DNA from: an uncultured Oscillospiraceae bacterium
Lineage (GTDB): Bacteria > Bacillota > Clostridia > Oscillospirales > Oscillospiraceae
NCBI GenBank assembly: GCA_934659425.1
Contig: CAKUHU010000001.1
Location: 1 to 64,000, forward strand
Length of the DNA: 64,000 bases
Direction of reading: 5' to 3'
This document shows, piece after piece, positions 1-8,079 of this stretch. The notes under the pieces were generated by a model, which was given only the letters and a program-made list of their open reading frames with translations, had not been told where the DNA came from and did no database searches. The first letter of the stretch is position 1. Each line of letters starts with the position of its first letter. Both the position numbers and the translations under genes were made by a program.

Positions 1-76
<76 letters not shown>

Positions 77-103
77 TCTGTTGGGTGCAACCGCGCCTGA
101 CAT

Positions 104-178
<75 letters not shown>

Positions 179-179
<1 letters not shown>

Positions 180-220
180 AAAAACCTGCAACCGGCAGTG
201 GTTGCAGGTTTTTTATTTTT
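179..220 (+). terminator. Intrinsic terminator of the tRNA operon
   Basis: Inverted repeat ACCTGCAACC ... GGTTGCAGGT with a short loop, followed by a T-rich tract TTTTTTATTTTT. It starts at the CCA end of tRNA-Thr and would release the tRNA transcript before trmO. Confidence 0.9.
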
Positions 221-280
221 AGCTGTTTGAAGTGGGAAGTATTTTTTGAGCGCTGGCCCAGGGGAAAGGAACCGTGGCGG

Positions 281-991
281 ATGGAAGACGAGTGGGTGAA
301 GCTGAGACCGATTGCTCAGATGCGAAGTGAGTTTCCCTCTAAATTTGGCATTCCGCGTCAAAGCGGGCTGGTAAAGGGGTTGCAGGGCGCGGTGATATTT
401 CAGCCTGAATTTTGCAGCCCTGAGGCGCTGCGGGGGATCGAGGCGTTTTCACACCTGTGGCTGGTGTGGGGCTTTCACAGGGCCCAGCGGCCGGACTGGT
501 CACCCACTGTGCGGCCGCCGCGGCTGGGAGGAAATACCCGGCTGGGGGTGTTTGCCACCCGGTCGCCCTTTCGCCCCAATCCTCTGGGGCTGTCCTGCGT
601 GAAGTTGGAGGGAGTCGAGCTTTGCGGGAAAGAGGGGCCGGTGCTCTATGTTTCAGGCGGGGATTTGATGGATGGTACCCCGATTTATGATATTAAACCA
701 TATATACCCTACACGGATGCCCGGCCAGAGGCCCGGGAGGGCTTTGCTCCGGCGCCGGAACGGCGGCTGCGGGTGAAGTGTTCTCCTGAGGTGTGGGAGA
801 GCGTGCCGGAGGAGCGGCGGGAGGCTTTGAGGGAAGTGCTGGAATATGACCCCCGGCCCTCTTATCATCATGATCCGAACCGGGTTTATGGCATGGCCTT
901 TGCTGGAGTGGAGGTGAAATTCTCCGTGGCCGGCGAGGTTCTCACTGTGGTGGATGTGGAGAGGATAAAAAGGGAGGAGCAGCCATCATGA
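281..991 (+). CDS. trmO: tRNA (t6A37)-N6-methyltransferase TrmO (TsaA/YaeB family)
   Basis: Predicted 236-residue SAM-dependent beta-barrel methyltransferase that converts t6A37 to m6t6A37 in tRNA. Visible family features are the N-terminal IGIP-like segment (FGIPRQSGL), the block TRSPFRPNPLGLS around residues 92-104, and GGDLMDGTPIYDIKPYIPY in the middle. The length matches the E. coli protein (about 235 aa). The frame stays open upstream to a TTG at 227, but that part overlaps terminator-proximal DNA and has no Shine-Dalgarno site; the ATG at 281 follows a purine-rich GGAAAGGA-type site and is preferred. It overlaps azlC by 4 bases (ATGA). It lies directly behind tRNA-Thr(GGT), the known substrate class in E. 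coli. Family assignment is firm; the start is probable. Confidence 0.93.
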   Translation: MEDEWVKLRPIAQMRSEFPSKFGIPRQSGLVKGLQGAVIFQPEFCSPEALRGIEAFSHLWLVWGFHRAQRPDWSPTVRPPRLGGNTRLGVFATRSPFRPNPLGLSCVKLEGVELCGKEGPVLYVSGGDLMDGTPIYDIKPYIPYTDARPEAREGFAPAPERRLRVKCSPEVWESVPEERREALREVLEYDPRPSYHHDPNRVYGMAFAGVEVKFSVAGEVLTVVDVERIKREEQPS

Positions 992-1761
992 GGGAGGCGT
1001 CTGTCAAACGCTCCAAGGATCGGGACGAAAAGGGAGCGAAGATAGGGTGGAATGCGGTCTTTCGGGAGGGGATGCGGGATGGTATTCCCATCGCCCTGGG
1101 ATATTTTGCGGTGTCTTTTACCCTGGGGATCGCGGCCCGCAATGCAGGACTGACGGCGCTGCAGGGCTTTTTGGCCAGCCTGCTCAACAATGCCTCCGCC
1201 GGGGAGTATGCGGGTTTTTCCCTCATCGCCTTGGCGGCGCCCTATTGGGAGGTGGCACTGGTCACGTTAATCACCAACGCCCGGTATTTGCTGATGAGCT
1301 GTGCGCTGAGCCAAAAGTTTGCGCCAGCCACGCTGCTGCGGCACCGGCTGCTGGTAGGATATGGGGTGACCGATGAGCTTTTCGGTATTGCCATGGCCAG
1401 GCCGGGACAGCTGAATCCCGTTTACAGTTACGGGGCCATGTCGGTGGCCATGCCCTGCTGGGCCACCGGAACGGCTTTGGGGGTGGTGGCTGGAAATATA
1501 TTGCCCGTACGGGCGGTCAGTGCGTTGAGCGTGGCCCTCTATGGGATGTTTTTGGCGGTCATCATTCCGCCTGCCCGAAAAAATCGGGTGGTGGCGGTCC
1601 TGATTTTGCTGAGCTTCGCCGCCAGTTTTGCTGCCGGATATGTGCCGGTGATTTCAGAGCTGTCCAGTGGGAGCCGGACGATCCTGCTGACCTTGATTTT
1701 GGCGGGAGGCGCGGCGGCCCTGTTCCCGGTGGAGAGGGAGGGGGAGAGCCATGTCGAATAA
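988..1761 (+). CDS. azlC: AzlC family branched-chain amino acid exporter, large subunit
   Basis: Polytopic inner-membrane protein of 257 aa. AzlC proteins form a two-part permease with AzlD that exports branched-chain amino acids or their analogues. The family signature is seen as IPIALGYFAVSFTLGIAARNAGL near residue 30 (first membrane segment), ITNARYLLMS in the middle, and a run of closely spaced hydrophobic segments in the C-terminal half. It overlaps trmO by 4 bases and azlD by 11 bases, so translation of the pair is probably coupled. The basic N-terminal 25 residues before the first membrane segment are lineage-specific. The exact substrate cannot be read from sequence. Confidence 0.92.
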   Translation: MREASVKRSKDRDEKGAKIGWNAVFREGMRDGIPIALGYFAVSFTLGIAARNAGLTALQGFLASLLNNASAGEYAGFSLIALAAPYWEVALVTLITNARYLLMSCALSQKFAPATLLRHRLLVGYGVTDELFGIAMARPGQLNPVYSYGAMSVAMPCWATGTALGVVAGNILPVRAVSALSVALYGMFLAVIIPPARKNRVVAVLILLSFAASFAAGYVPVISELSSGSRTILLTLILAGGAAALFPVEREGESHVE

Positions 1762-2062
1762 CATATATGTCTACATCGCAGTTATGGCCGCCGTCAGCTT
1801 TGCCATCCGGGTCCTTCCCCTGACCTTAATCCGGAAGCAGATTGAAAACCGCTTCCTTCGGTCATTTCTCTACTATGTGCCCTATGTCACCTTGGCCGTG
1901 ATGACCTTCCCGGCCATTATGGAGGCCACCCAGTCACCGGCGGCGGGAGCGCTGGCGCTGGTGGTGGGAGTGGTGCTGGCCTGGCTGGGAGCCGGCCTGT
2001 TTCCGGTGTCTGCCGCCTGCTGTGTGGTGGTATTTGCAGTGGAGCTGTTTTTGTGCAGATGA
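1751..2062 (+). CDS. azlD: AzlD family branched-chain amino acid exporter, small subunit
   Basis: Membrane protein of 103 aa with about four hydrophobic segments (near 5-20, 40-58, 65-80, 85-100) and the family-typical RVLPLTLIRK motif after segment one. It partners AzlC; the pair overlaps by 11 bases. A strong intrinsic terminator begins at the stop codon, closing the trmO-azlC-azlD unit. Confidence 0.92.
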   Translation: MSNNIYVYIAVMAAVSFAIRVLPLTLIRKQIENRFLRSFLYYVPYVTLAVMTFPAIMEATQSPAAGALALVVGVVLAWLGAGLFPVSAACCVVVFAVELFLCR

Positions 2063-2099
2063 AAAAGAGCCGCCGAGACTTGTCTCGGCGGCTCTTTCT
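2063..2099 (+). terminator. Intrinsic terminator after azlD
   Basis: A 14-bp perfect stem, AGAGCCGCCGAGAC/GTCTCGGCGGCTCT, with a 2-base loop and a short T tract. It directly abuts the azlD stop. Confidence 0.88.
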
Positions 2100-2311
2100 G
2101 CGATTTTGGGGAAGAAGTTTTTCGGGAGCCTGCGGGAATAGAACGGCCGTCGGCGGCCTGAAGAACAGGGGAAAGGGCACCTCCTCCCTTTTAAGTGTGC
2201 TGGGGGGATTCCCGCACATCATGGAGAAAGCTTACTCCCGCGGATCTTACGCGGGCGGTATCCCCGTCAAAGGAAAGCTCCGACCAGATAGAGATCGTTT
2301 AACTTGCACTT

Positions 2312-2460
2312 TTAACGTCTCCTTGTAAAAATCGGCCAAGTTTTTTGGCAAGCGGAGGGGGAGAGGGGGCAGATGGATTTAAAGTCATAAAATGGGCTTG
2401 GTCATAGTAGCCAAGCTCTTGGGCCAGGCGCAGGGCGTAGTATGCCGCCGCGCTGCGGAG
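2312..2460 (-). pseudogene. Remnant of an AraC-type helix-turn-helix C-terminus (frameshifted)
   Basis: Reading the minus strand, one frame gives LRLAQELGYYDQAHFMT, the typical second HTH of AraC regulators. At about 2384-2388 the reading must slip by one base to continue with DFKSICPLSPSACQK, the expected AraC 'DFK...G.SPS.Y' ending, up to a stop at 2312. The N-terminal ligand domain and first HTH are absent. The 700-base gap between azlD and ppdK otherwise has no convincing gene. I infer a decayed AraC family regulator; the match is by eye to the family pattern. Confidence 0.55.
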
Positions 2461-2687
2461 AGCGGGGTAGGGAAGAAGGTGGATGTGGGTGGGGTGATAA
2501 TAGCCGGAAGATCACAGCGGTTGAGGAAGGTCAAGTTCATAAGGCCAGCCCCTTTCGGTTGGTGCGCTCATCATAACATGGGGGAAGTGGATGGACAAGG
2601 CAAAACGTCCGTGGCTGCTGCGCAAAAAAGCCAGGTAAAAAAATCAAAAAACGACATAGATAGTTTGCGGAAAAAGGAAAAGTTCCC

Positions 2688-2716
2688 TTGCTTTTCCTTA
2701 GCGGAATCGCTATAAT
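2688..2716 (+). promoter_or_regulatory. Sigma-A-type promoter of ppdK
   Basis: TTGCTT (2688-2693), 17-base spacer, TATAAT (2711-2716). The predicted start near 2723 leaves a leader of about 50 bases with a strong GAGGAGG ribosome-binding site. Confidence 0.8.
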
Positions 2717-2772
2717 AAACTTTGCATGACACCCAATATTATACTTTAGAGTGAAAACGAGGAGGACTGCTC

Positions 2773-5406
2773 ATGTCAACAAAGTACGTCTATAAGTTTT
2801 CGGACGGCAACAAGGACATGCGTGAGATCCTGGGCGGCAAAGGTGCGAACCTGGCCGAAATGACCAAGGCCGGCATGCCGGTACCCCAGGGCTTTACTGT
2901 TACCACCGAAGCCTGTACCCGCTATTATGACGATGGTCGGACCATTGCCCCTGAGATCGAGGCCGAGATTATGGAAAACCTGGCCTGGCTGGAGGAGCAC
3001 AATGGCAAGAAGTTTGGTGACCCCACCAATCCCCTGCTGGTCTCCGTCCGTTCCGGTGCCCGGGCCTCTATGCCCGGTATGATGGACACCATTTTGAACC
3101 TGGGCCTTAACGACGTGGCCGTGGAGGGTCTCGCAAAGAAGACAGGCAACCCTCGGTTTGCTTACGACTCTTACCGCCGCTTCATCCAGATGTTCTCCGA
3201 CGTGGTTATGGAGCTGTCCAAGAAGCGCTTTGAGGAGATTATCGACGAGGTCAAGTCGGAGAAGGGCGTCAAGCTGGACGTGGAGCTGGATGCCGACGAT
3301 ATGAAGCACTTGGTGGTTCTCTTTAAGGAATTTTATAAGAAGGAAAAGGGTGAGGACTTCCCCCAGGAACCCAAGGTCCAGCTCATGGAGGCTGTCAAGG
3401 CCGTGTTCCGCTCCTGGGATAATCCCCGGGCCAACGTCTATCGCCGCATGAACGAGATCCCCTATGACTGGGGCACTGCCGTCAACGTGCAGACCATGGT
3501 CTTCGGCAACTCGGGCAACAACTCCGGCACCGGCGTGGCCTTTACCCGCAACCCCGCCACCGGCGAGAAGGCTCTGTTCGGCGAGTACCTCATCAACGCC
3601 CAGGGCGAGGACGTGGTGGCTGGTGTGCGTACCCCCTCTCCCATCTCCAAGCTCCACGAGGAGATGCCCGAGGTCTATGAGCAGTTTGCTCAGATCGCTG
3701 ACCGGCTGGAGAAGCACTACAAGGATATGCAGGATATGGAGTTCACCATCGAGGATGGCAAGCTTTACATGCTGCAGACCCGGAACGGCAAGCGCACCGC
3801 CGCCGCCGCGCTGAAGGTGGCTGTGGATCTGGTGGACGAGGGAATGATCGATGAGAAGGAGGCTGTCTGCCGGGTGGAGCCCAAGCAGCTGGACTCCCTC
3901 CTGCACCCCACCTTTGACGCGGAGGCCCTGAAGAAGGCCGCTGTCATCGGCAAAGGCTTGGCCGCCTCCCCTGGCGCCGCCTGCGGCAAGGTGGTTTTCT
4001 CCGCCGAGGATGCCAAGGAATGGCACGAGCGGGGCGAGAAGGTGGTACTGGTCCGTCTGGAGACCTCCCCTGAGGATATCGAGGGTATGCAGGTGGCTCA
4101 GGGCATCCTAACTGTCCGGGGCGGCATGACCTCTCACGCCGCCGTGGTAGCCCGGGGCATGGGTGCCTGCTGCGTGTCCGGCTGCGGTGAGATCGTGGTG
4201 GACTATGACAACAAGAAGTTCTCTCTGGGCGGCAAGGATTACCACGAGGGTGACTATATTTCCCTGGACGGCTCCACCGGCAACATCTATGGTGAGGCCA
4301 TCGCCACCGTGCCCGCCGATCCCGGCTCTGGCTACTTTGGCCGTCTGATGGGCTGGGCCGACCAGTACCGTCAGCTCAAGGTCTACACCAACGCCGACAA
4401 TCCCCGGGATGCCAAGCAGGGCTACGAGTTCGGCGCCCAGGGCATCGGCCTGTGCCGCACAGAGCACATGTTCTTTGAGGGCGAGCGCATCAAGGCCATC
4501 CGTGAGATGATCGTGGCCGACAACCTGGACGACCGGAAGAAGGCCCTGGCCAAGATCATGCCCTATCAGCAGGGTGACTTTGAGGGGATCTACGAGGAGA
4601 TGCACGGCCAGCCGGTCATCATCCGCTTCCTGGATCCGCCCCTCCACGAGTTCCTGCCCACCAAGGAGGAGGACATCAAGGAGATCGCCAACGAGATCGG
4701 TGTCAGCGTGGAGAAGCTTCACACGGTCATCGACTCCCTCCATGAGTTCAACCCCATGATGGGTCACCGGGGCTGCCGCCTGGCTGTCACCTATCCCGAG
4801 ATCGCCGAGATGCAGACCACGGCCATCATCACCGCTGCCATCAACGTGCAGAAGAAGCACCCCGACTGGAAGATGGTGCCCGAGATGATGATCCCGCTGG
4901 TGGGCGAGGTCAAGGAGCTCAAGTATGTCAAGGACGTGGTGGTAGCCACCGCCGATAAGCTCATTGCCGAGTCCGGCATTGACATGAAGTATGAAGTGGG
5001 CACCATGATCGAGATTCCCCGGGCGGCCCTGACCGCTGGGGAGATCGCCAAGGAGGCGGAGTTCTTCTCCTTCGGCACCAACGACCTGACCCAGATGACC
5101 TTCGGCTTCTCCCGTGATGACGCGGGCAAGTTCCTCAGCTACTACTACGACAAGAAAATCTATGAGAGCGATCCTTTCGCCCACCTGGATCAAAGCGGCG
5201 TAGGCAAGCTGGTGGAGATGGCCGCCCGGGACGGCAAGGCCACCCGCCCCGACATCCACATGGGTATCTGTGGCGAGCACGGCGGTGACCCCACCTCCGT
5301 GGAGTTCTGCCACAATGTGGGCCTCAACTATGTCTCCTGCTCTCCCTTCCGGGTGCCCATTGCCCGGCTGGCCGCCGCACAGGCTGCCATCAAGAACCCC
5401 AGGTAA
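2773..5406 (+). CDS. ppdK: Pyruvate, phosphate dikinase
   Basis: Cytoplasmic enzyme of 877 aa interconverting pyruvate + ATP + Pi and PEP + AMP + PPi; in anaerobic clostridia it serves PPi-linked glycolysis or PEP synthesis. Domains in order: N-terminal ATP-grasp nucleotide-binding domain (GGKGANLAEM near 22-31), central phosphohistidine domain with catalytic His455 in GGMTSHAAVVARGMG, same position as in the Clostridium symbiosum enzyme, and C-terminal PEP/pyruvate TIM barrel (FLDPPLHEFLP, MMGHRGCRL, GTNDLTQMTFG, GICGEHGGDP). Length equals the family norm. The ATG at 2773 follows GAGGAGG at 2759-2765. It is monocistronic between its own promoter and terminator, and codon use is strongly biased to C/G-ending codons, suggesting high expression. 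Confidence 0.98.
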   Translation: MSTKYVYKFSDGNKDMREILGGKGANLAEMTKAGMPVPQGFTVTTEACTRYYDDGRTIAPEIEAEIMENLAWLEEHNGKKFGDPTNPLLVSVRSGARASMPGMMDTILNLGLNDVAVEGLAKKTGNPRFAYDSYRRFIQMFSDVVMELSKKRFEEIIDEVKSEKGVKLDVELDADDMKHLVVLFKEFYKKEKGEDFPQEPKVQLMEAVKAVFRSWDNPRANVYRRMNEIPYDWGTAVNVQTMVFGNSGNNSGTGVAFTRNPATGEKALFGEYLINAQGEDVVAGVRTPSPISKLHEEMPEVYEQFAQIADRLEKHYKDMQDMEFTIEDGKLYMLQTRNGKRTAAAALKVAVDLVDEGMIDEKEAVCRVEPKQLDSLLHPTFDAEALKKAAVIGKGLAASPGAACGKVVFSAEDAKEWHERGEKVVLVRLETSPEDIEGMQVAQGILTVRGGMTSHAAVVARGMGACCVSGCGEIVVDYDNKKFSLGGKDYHEGDYISLDGSTGNIYGEAIATVPADPGSGYFGRLMGWADQYRQLKVYTNADNPRDAKQGYEFGAQGIGLCRTEHMFFEGERIKAIREMIVADNLDDRKKALAKIMPYQQGDFEGIYEEMHGQPVIIRFLDPPLHEFLPTKEEDIKEIANEIGVSVEKLHTVIDSLHEFNPMMGHRGCRLAVTYPEIAEMQTTAIITAAINVQKKHPDWKMVPEMMIPLVGEVKELKYVKDVVVATADKLIAESGIDMKYEVGTMIEIPRAALTAGEIAKEAEFFSFGTNDLTQMTFGFSRDDAGKFLSYYYDKKIYESDPFAHLDQSGVGKLVEMAARDGKATRPDIHMGICGEHGGDPTSVEFCHNVGLNYVSCSPFRVPIARLAAAQAAIKNPR

Positions 5407-5430
5407 AGGGAGCGCGTCTCTGCGAAAAAT

Positions 5431-5475
5431 AACAATGCCCCGGACGAATCATTCGTCCGGGGCATTGTTTCTTTT
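5431..5475 (+). terminator. Intrinsic terminator of ppdK
   Basis: A 19-bp perfect stem from AACAATGCCCCGGACGAAT (5431-5449) to its complement (5451-5469), followed by TTTCTTTT. It starts 24 bases after the ppdK stop. Confidence 0.93.
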
Positions 5476-5610
5476 CTCCCACCGGAGAAAGGCACCGTTT
5501 CGCTGAAAGCGCTCACTTTCAGCCCCGTTAGACGGGCAAGCGATGCTCTTGAGAGGGGGGAAATGATTATGTGACGTGAAAAGCCGGGAAACTTGATTTT
5601 CCCGGCTTTA
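5473..5610 (+). ncRNA. Unassigned structured RNA candidate: consecutive hairpins ending in a terminator
   Basis: No reading frame is convincing here, but four hairpins follow one another: TTTCTCC/GGAGAAA (5473-5490), GCTGAAAG/CTTTCAGC (5502-5522), CCCGT/ACGGG (5524-5536) and AAAGCCGGGAAA/TTTCCCGGCTTT (5580-5609, followed by a T-poor stretch). I could not match it to a known riboswitch class. It may be a processed ppdK 3' RNA, a small RNA, or a leader preceding the DUF1836 promoter. Folding is judged by eye only. Confidence 0.35.
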
Positions 5611-5636
5611 CTAATATCTCCTCTATGTGGTATAAT
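5607..5636 (+). promoter_or_regulatory. Promoter of the DUF1836-degV unit
   Basis: TTTACT (5607-5612), 18-base spacer, TATAAT (5631-5636). It overlaps the 3' arm of the preceding hairpin. Its position shows that translation cannot begin at the ATG at 5625, which lies inside the promoter. Confidence 0.7.
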
Positions 5637-5687
5637 ACTTTTGCTATTTTATCCCATCATTTTGAAAATTATTGGAGGGATGTTGCG

Positions 5688-6242
5688 GTGGAAGAGCTAA
5701 TAGAATTAAAGGAACGCTTAGAGACCCAGCGCCCGGCGGAATGGGAGGGGCTGCCCGATTTAAGCCTCTATATGGACCAGGTCATTGGATATATGCCGCG
5801 GCAGCTGATTCAGTATGGGGAGGAAGAACGGCTTACCTCGGCCATGGTAAATAACTATATCAAGGATGGACTGCTTCCCAGGGCAGAGGGAAAGCGGTAT
5901 TCCAGGACCCACCTGGCTTATCTCACCGTGATTTGTGCGCTTAAGCAGGTGTTGCCGGTACGGTCAGCGGGGCTGCTGGCCGCCGACCATGCCGAGGGAG
6001 AGACCCAAAAGATGTATGAATGGTTCCGGGAGGAACTGGATCGGGCGCTGAAGGACACAGCTCAACGGCTGGATACCGGGTGTGGTCAGGAGGAGTTGTC
6101 TCAGTTGGCGTTGACGCTGGCTCTGAGAAGCTATGCCGATAAGCTGGCCTGTGAACGAGTCATTGATCTCATCCGGAAAAATGGGCAGGAAACGGATAAA
6201 AAATCGAAAAAAGAACGAAGGGAAGAAAAGCAGCATGAGTGA
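5688..6242 (+). CDS. DUF1836 domain-containing protein (putative MerR-like DNA-binding regulator)
   Basis: Predicted 184-aa cytoplasmic protein. Residues from about 45 to 85 hold TSAMVNNYIKDGLLP followed by KRYSRTHLAYL, which resembles the winged-helix DNA-binding layout of MerR-type and DUF1836 proteins. The C-terminal third is helical and ends in a very basic tail (KKSKKERREEKQ). The chosen start is GTG at 5688 with GGAGGG 8 bases upstream; an upstream ATG at 5625 in the same frame overlaps the promoter -10 box. It overlaps degV by 8 bases, so the two are coupled. The regulated genes are unknown. Confidence 0.8.
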   Translation: MEELIELKERLETQRPAEWEGLPDLSLYMDQVIGYMPRQLIQYGEEERLTSAMVNNYIKDGLLPRAEGKRYSRTHLAYLTVICALKQVLPVRSAGLLAADHAEGETQKMYEWFREELDRALKDTAQRLDTGCGQEELSQLALTLALRSYADKLACERVIDLIRKNGQETDKKSKKERREEKQHE

Positions 6243-7110
6243 ATATATCATTGTCACAGACTCCTCGGGGGATTTGGGCGAGGAGATGGTCAAGGAGATG
6301 GATGTCAGCGTTCTGCCCCTCAGTTTTACGATCCGGGGGACAACACTGAGAAATTATCCCGACAATCGTGAGATGTCGCCCAAGGAGTTTTATCAGCTGA
6401 TCCGAGATGGGGAGATGCCCACCACCTCCGCAGTAAATATGCAGCAGTATGTGGACTTTTTAACCCCGGTGCTGGAGAGCGGGAAGGACGTGCTGGTGCT
6501 GGCTTTTTCCTCCGGCTTGTCGGCTACTTGCCAATCGGCGCGGTTGGCAGCAGAGGAGCTGCGGGGCCAGTTTCCGGAGCGGAAGATCTTCGTGGTGGAT
6601 ACCCTGTGTGCCTCTCTGGGCCAGGGCCTTCTGGTCTGGTACGCCTGCAGCAAGCGGAAGGCGGGAGAGAGAATCGAGGAGGTGCGGGACTGGTGTGAGG
6701 CCAACAAGCTGAAGGTGTGCCACTGGTTTACGGTAAATGACCTGATGCATCTGAAGCGGGGAGGGCGGGTGTCCGCGGCCACCGCGGTGGTTGGCACCAT
6801 GCTCCAGATTAAGCCGGTAATGCATGTGGATGACGAGGGGCACCTCATCAATGTGGCTAAGGCCCGGGGGCGGAAGGCGTCTCTGGACGCGCTGGTGGCC
6901 AAGGTGGGGGAGACCGCAATCGACCCTGCCGGCCAACCCCTTATGCTGATCAGCCACAGTGATTGCGAAGAGGATGCAAACTATGTGGCAGATCGGATCA
7001 AGGAACTTTACCATGTGGAGAATGTAGTCTGCAATTTCATCGGCCCTGTTATCGGCAGCCATACCGGAACAGGGTGTGTAGCGCTTTTCTTCCTGGGTGA
7101 GCCGCGGTAA
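6235..7110 (+). CDS. DegV family fatty-acid-binding protein
   Basis: Predicted 291-aa cytoplasmic lipid-binding protein. DegV (FakB-like) proteins bind a fatty acid and, with a FakA kinase, pass it on as acyl phosphate. Visible motifs: TDSSGDL at residues 8-14, TTSAVN near 63, FSSGLSATCQSA near 88, KRGGRVSA near 179 and the C-terminal GPVIGSHTGTG. The start ATG at 6235 follows GGAAGAAAAG and overlaps the end of the DUF1836 gene. Family is certain; which acyl chain it binds is unknown, and no fakA-like gene is in this window. Confidence 0.92.
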   Translation: MSEYIIVTDSSGDLGEEMVKEMDVSVLPLSFTIRGTTLRNYPDNREMSPKEFYQLIRDGEMPTTSAVNMQQYVDFLTPVLESGKDVLVLAFSSGLSATCQSARLAAEELRGQFPERKIFVVDTLCASLGQGLLVWYACSKRKAGERIEEVRDWCEANKLKVCHWFTVNDLMHLKRGGRVSAATAVVGTMLQIKPVMHVDDEGHLINVAKARGRKASLDALVAKVGETAIDPAGQPLMLISHSDCEEDANYVADRIKELYHVENVVCNFIGPVIGSHTGTGCVALFFLGEPR

Positions 7111-7133
7111 AAGCGGCGGAAAAGGAGGGAGCC

Positions 7134-8075
7134 ATGGACAACTGGCTGGAGGTGACGGTGGAGACCACCGACACCGAAATGGATGCGCTGTGTGCCCGCC
7201 TGACTATGAACGGCGCCGAGGGGCTGGTCATGGAGGACGAGGCAGACTTTAAGGCCTTCTTGGAGGAAAACCGGCAGTACTGGGATTATGTGGACGACGC
7301 CCTGCTGGAGCGGATGAAGGGTGTGGCAAGGGTCAAGTTCTATGTCACCGATGACGATGCTGGGCGGGCGCAGATGGCACGGGTGCTCTCGGGCATCGAT
7401 AATCTCGTATCTACCGCCTCTTTGAAGGAGGAAGATTGGGCTTACGGGTGGCAGAAATACTATCAACCCATGGAGATTGGCGAGAAACTGTATGTGGTCC
7501 CCCAATGGGAGCGGGAAAAGCCAGTCCCCACCGGGAGAACGGCAGTCTATTTGAACCCCGGGCTCACCTTTGGCACTGGCTCCCACGCCTCCACCCAGCT
7601 CTGCCTGGGCCTGCTGGAGAGCCGGGTGTCCACCGGCGGAGGAGTGCTGGATCTGGGCTGCGGCAGTGGGATCTTGTCCATCGCCGCCCTCCGTCTGGGG
7701 GCGGGCCGGGCTGTCGGTGTGGACATCGACGCCAAGGCGGTGGATGTGGCCTATGAAAACGCGGCGCTCAATGGCATCAGCCGGGACCGCTATACCGTTC
7801 GGGCGGGAGATGTGCTCTCCGATGCCGCCCTGGTGGAGGAGCTGGCCCAGTCTGGGCCCTATTCTCTGGTGTTGGCCAACATTGTGGCCGATGTCATTAT
7901 CCCCCTCTCGGCCAAGGTGGAGCGGTTTTTGGCCCCGGGCGGCACATTCATCTGCTCGGGCATCATCGACACCCGGGCCCGGGAGGTGGAGGGGGCCCTG
8001 CAGAAGCATGGGCTCCAGCTGCTCCAGCAGGTCCAGCGGGATGGCTGGTGCGCGATGGCGGCAAAGCTGAGGTGA
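7134..8075 (+). CDS. prmA: Ribosomal protein L11 methyltransferase
   Basis: Predicted 313-aa enzyme that trimethylates lysines and the N-terminus of ribosomal protein L11 using SAM. The N-terminal substrate-recognition domain (about 1-110) precedes a Rossmann methyltransferase domain with VLDLGCGSGILSIAA near residue 180, the acidic loop VGVDIDAKAV, and the PrmA-type active-site motif LANIVADVI near 245. GSHAS (residues 147-151 region) matches the family. RBS GGAGGGAG precedes the ATG at 7134. The RsmE gene that often follows prmA is absent; a phosphoesterase gene begins 4 bases downstream instead. Confidence 0.95.
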   Translation: MDNWLEVTVETTDTEMDALCARLTMNGAEGLVMEDEADFKAFLEENRQYWDYVDDALLERMKGVARVKFYVTDDDAGRAQMARVLSGIDNLVSTASLKEEDWAYGWQKYYQPMEIGEKLYVVPQWEREKPVPTGRTAVYLNPGLTFGTGSHASTQLCLGLLESRVSTGGGVLDLGCGSGILSIAALRLGAGRAVGVDIDAKAVDVAYENAALNGISRDRYTVRAGDVLSDAALVEELAQSGPYSLVLANIVADVIIPLSAKVERFLAPGGTFICSGIIDTRAREVEGALQKHGLQLLQQVQRDGWCAMAAKLR

Positions 8076-8079
8076 GGCA

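Noticed and set aside
2776..5313. Two long minus-strand frames under ppdK
   Set aside because: Mirror of strong codon bias in ppdK, with low-complexity Leu/His/Val composition.
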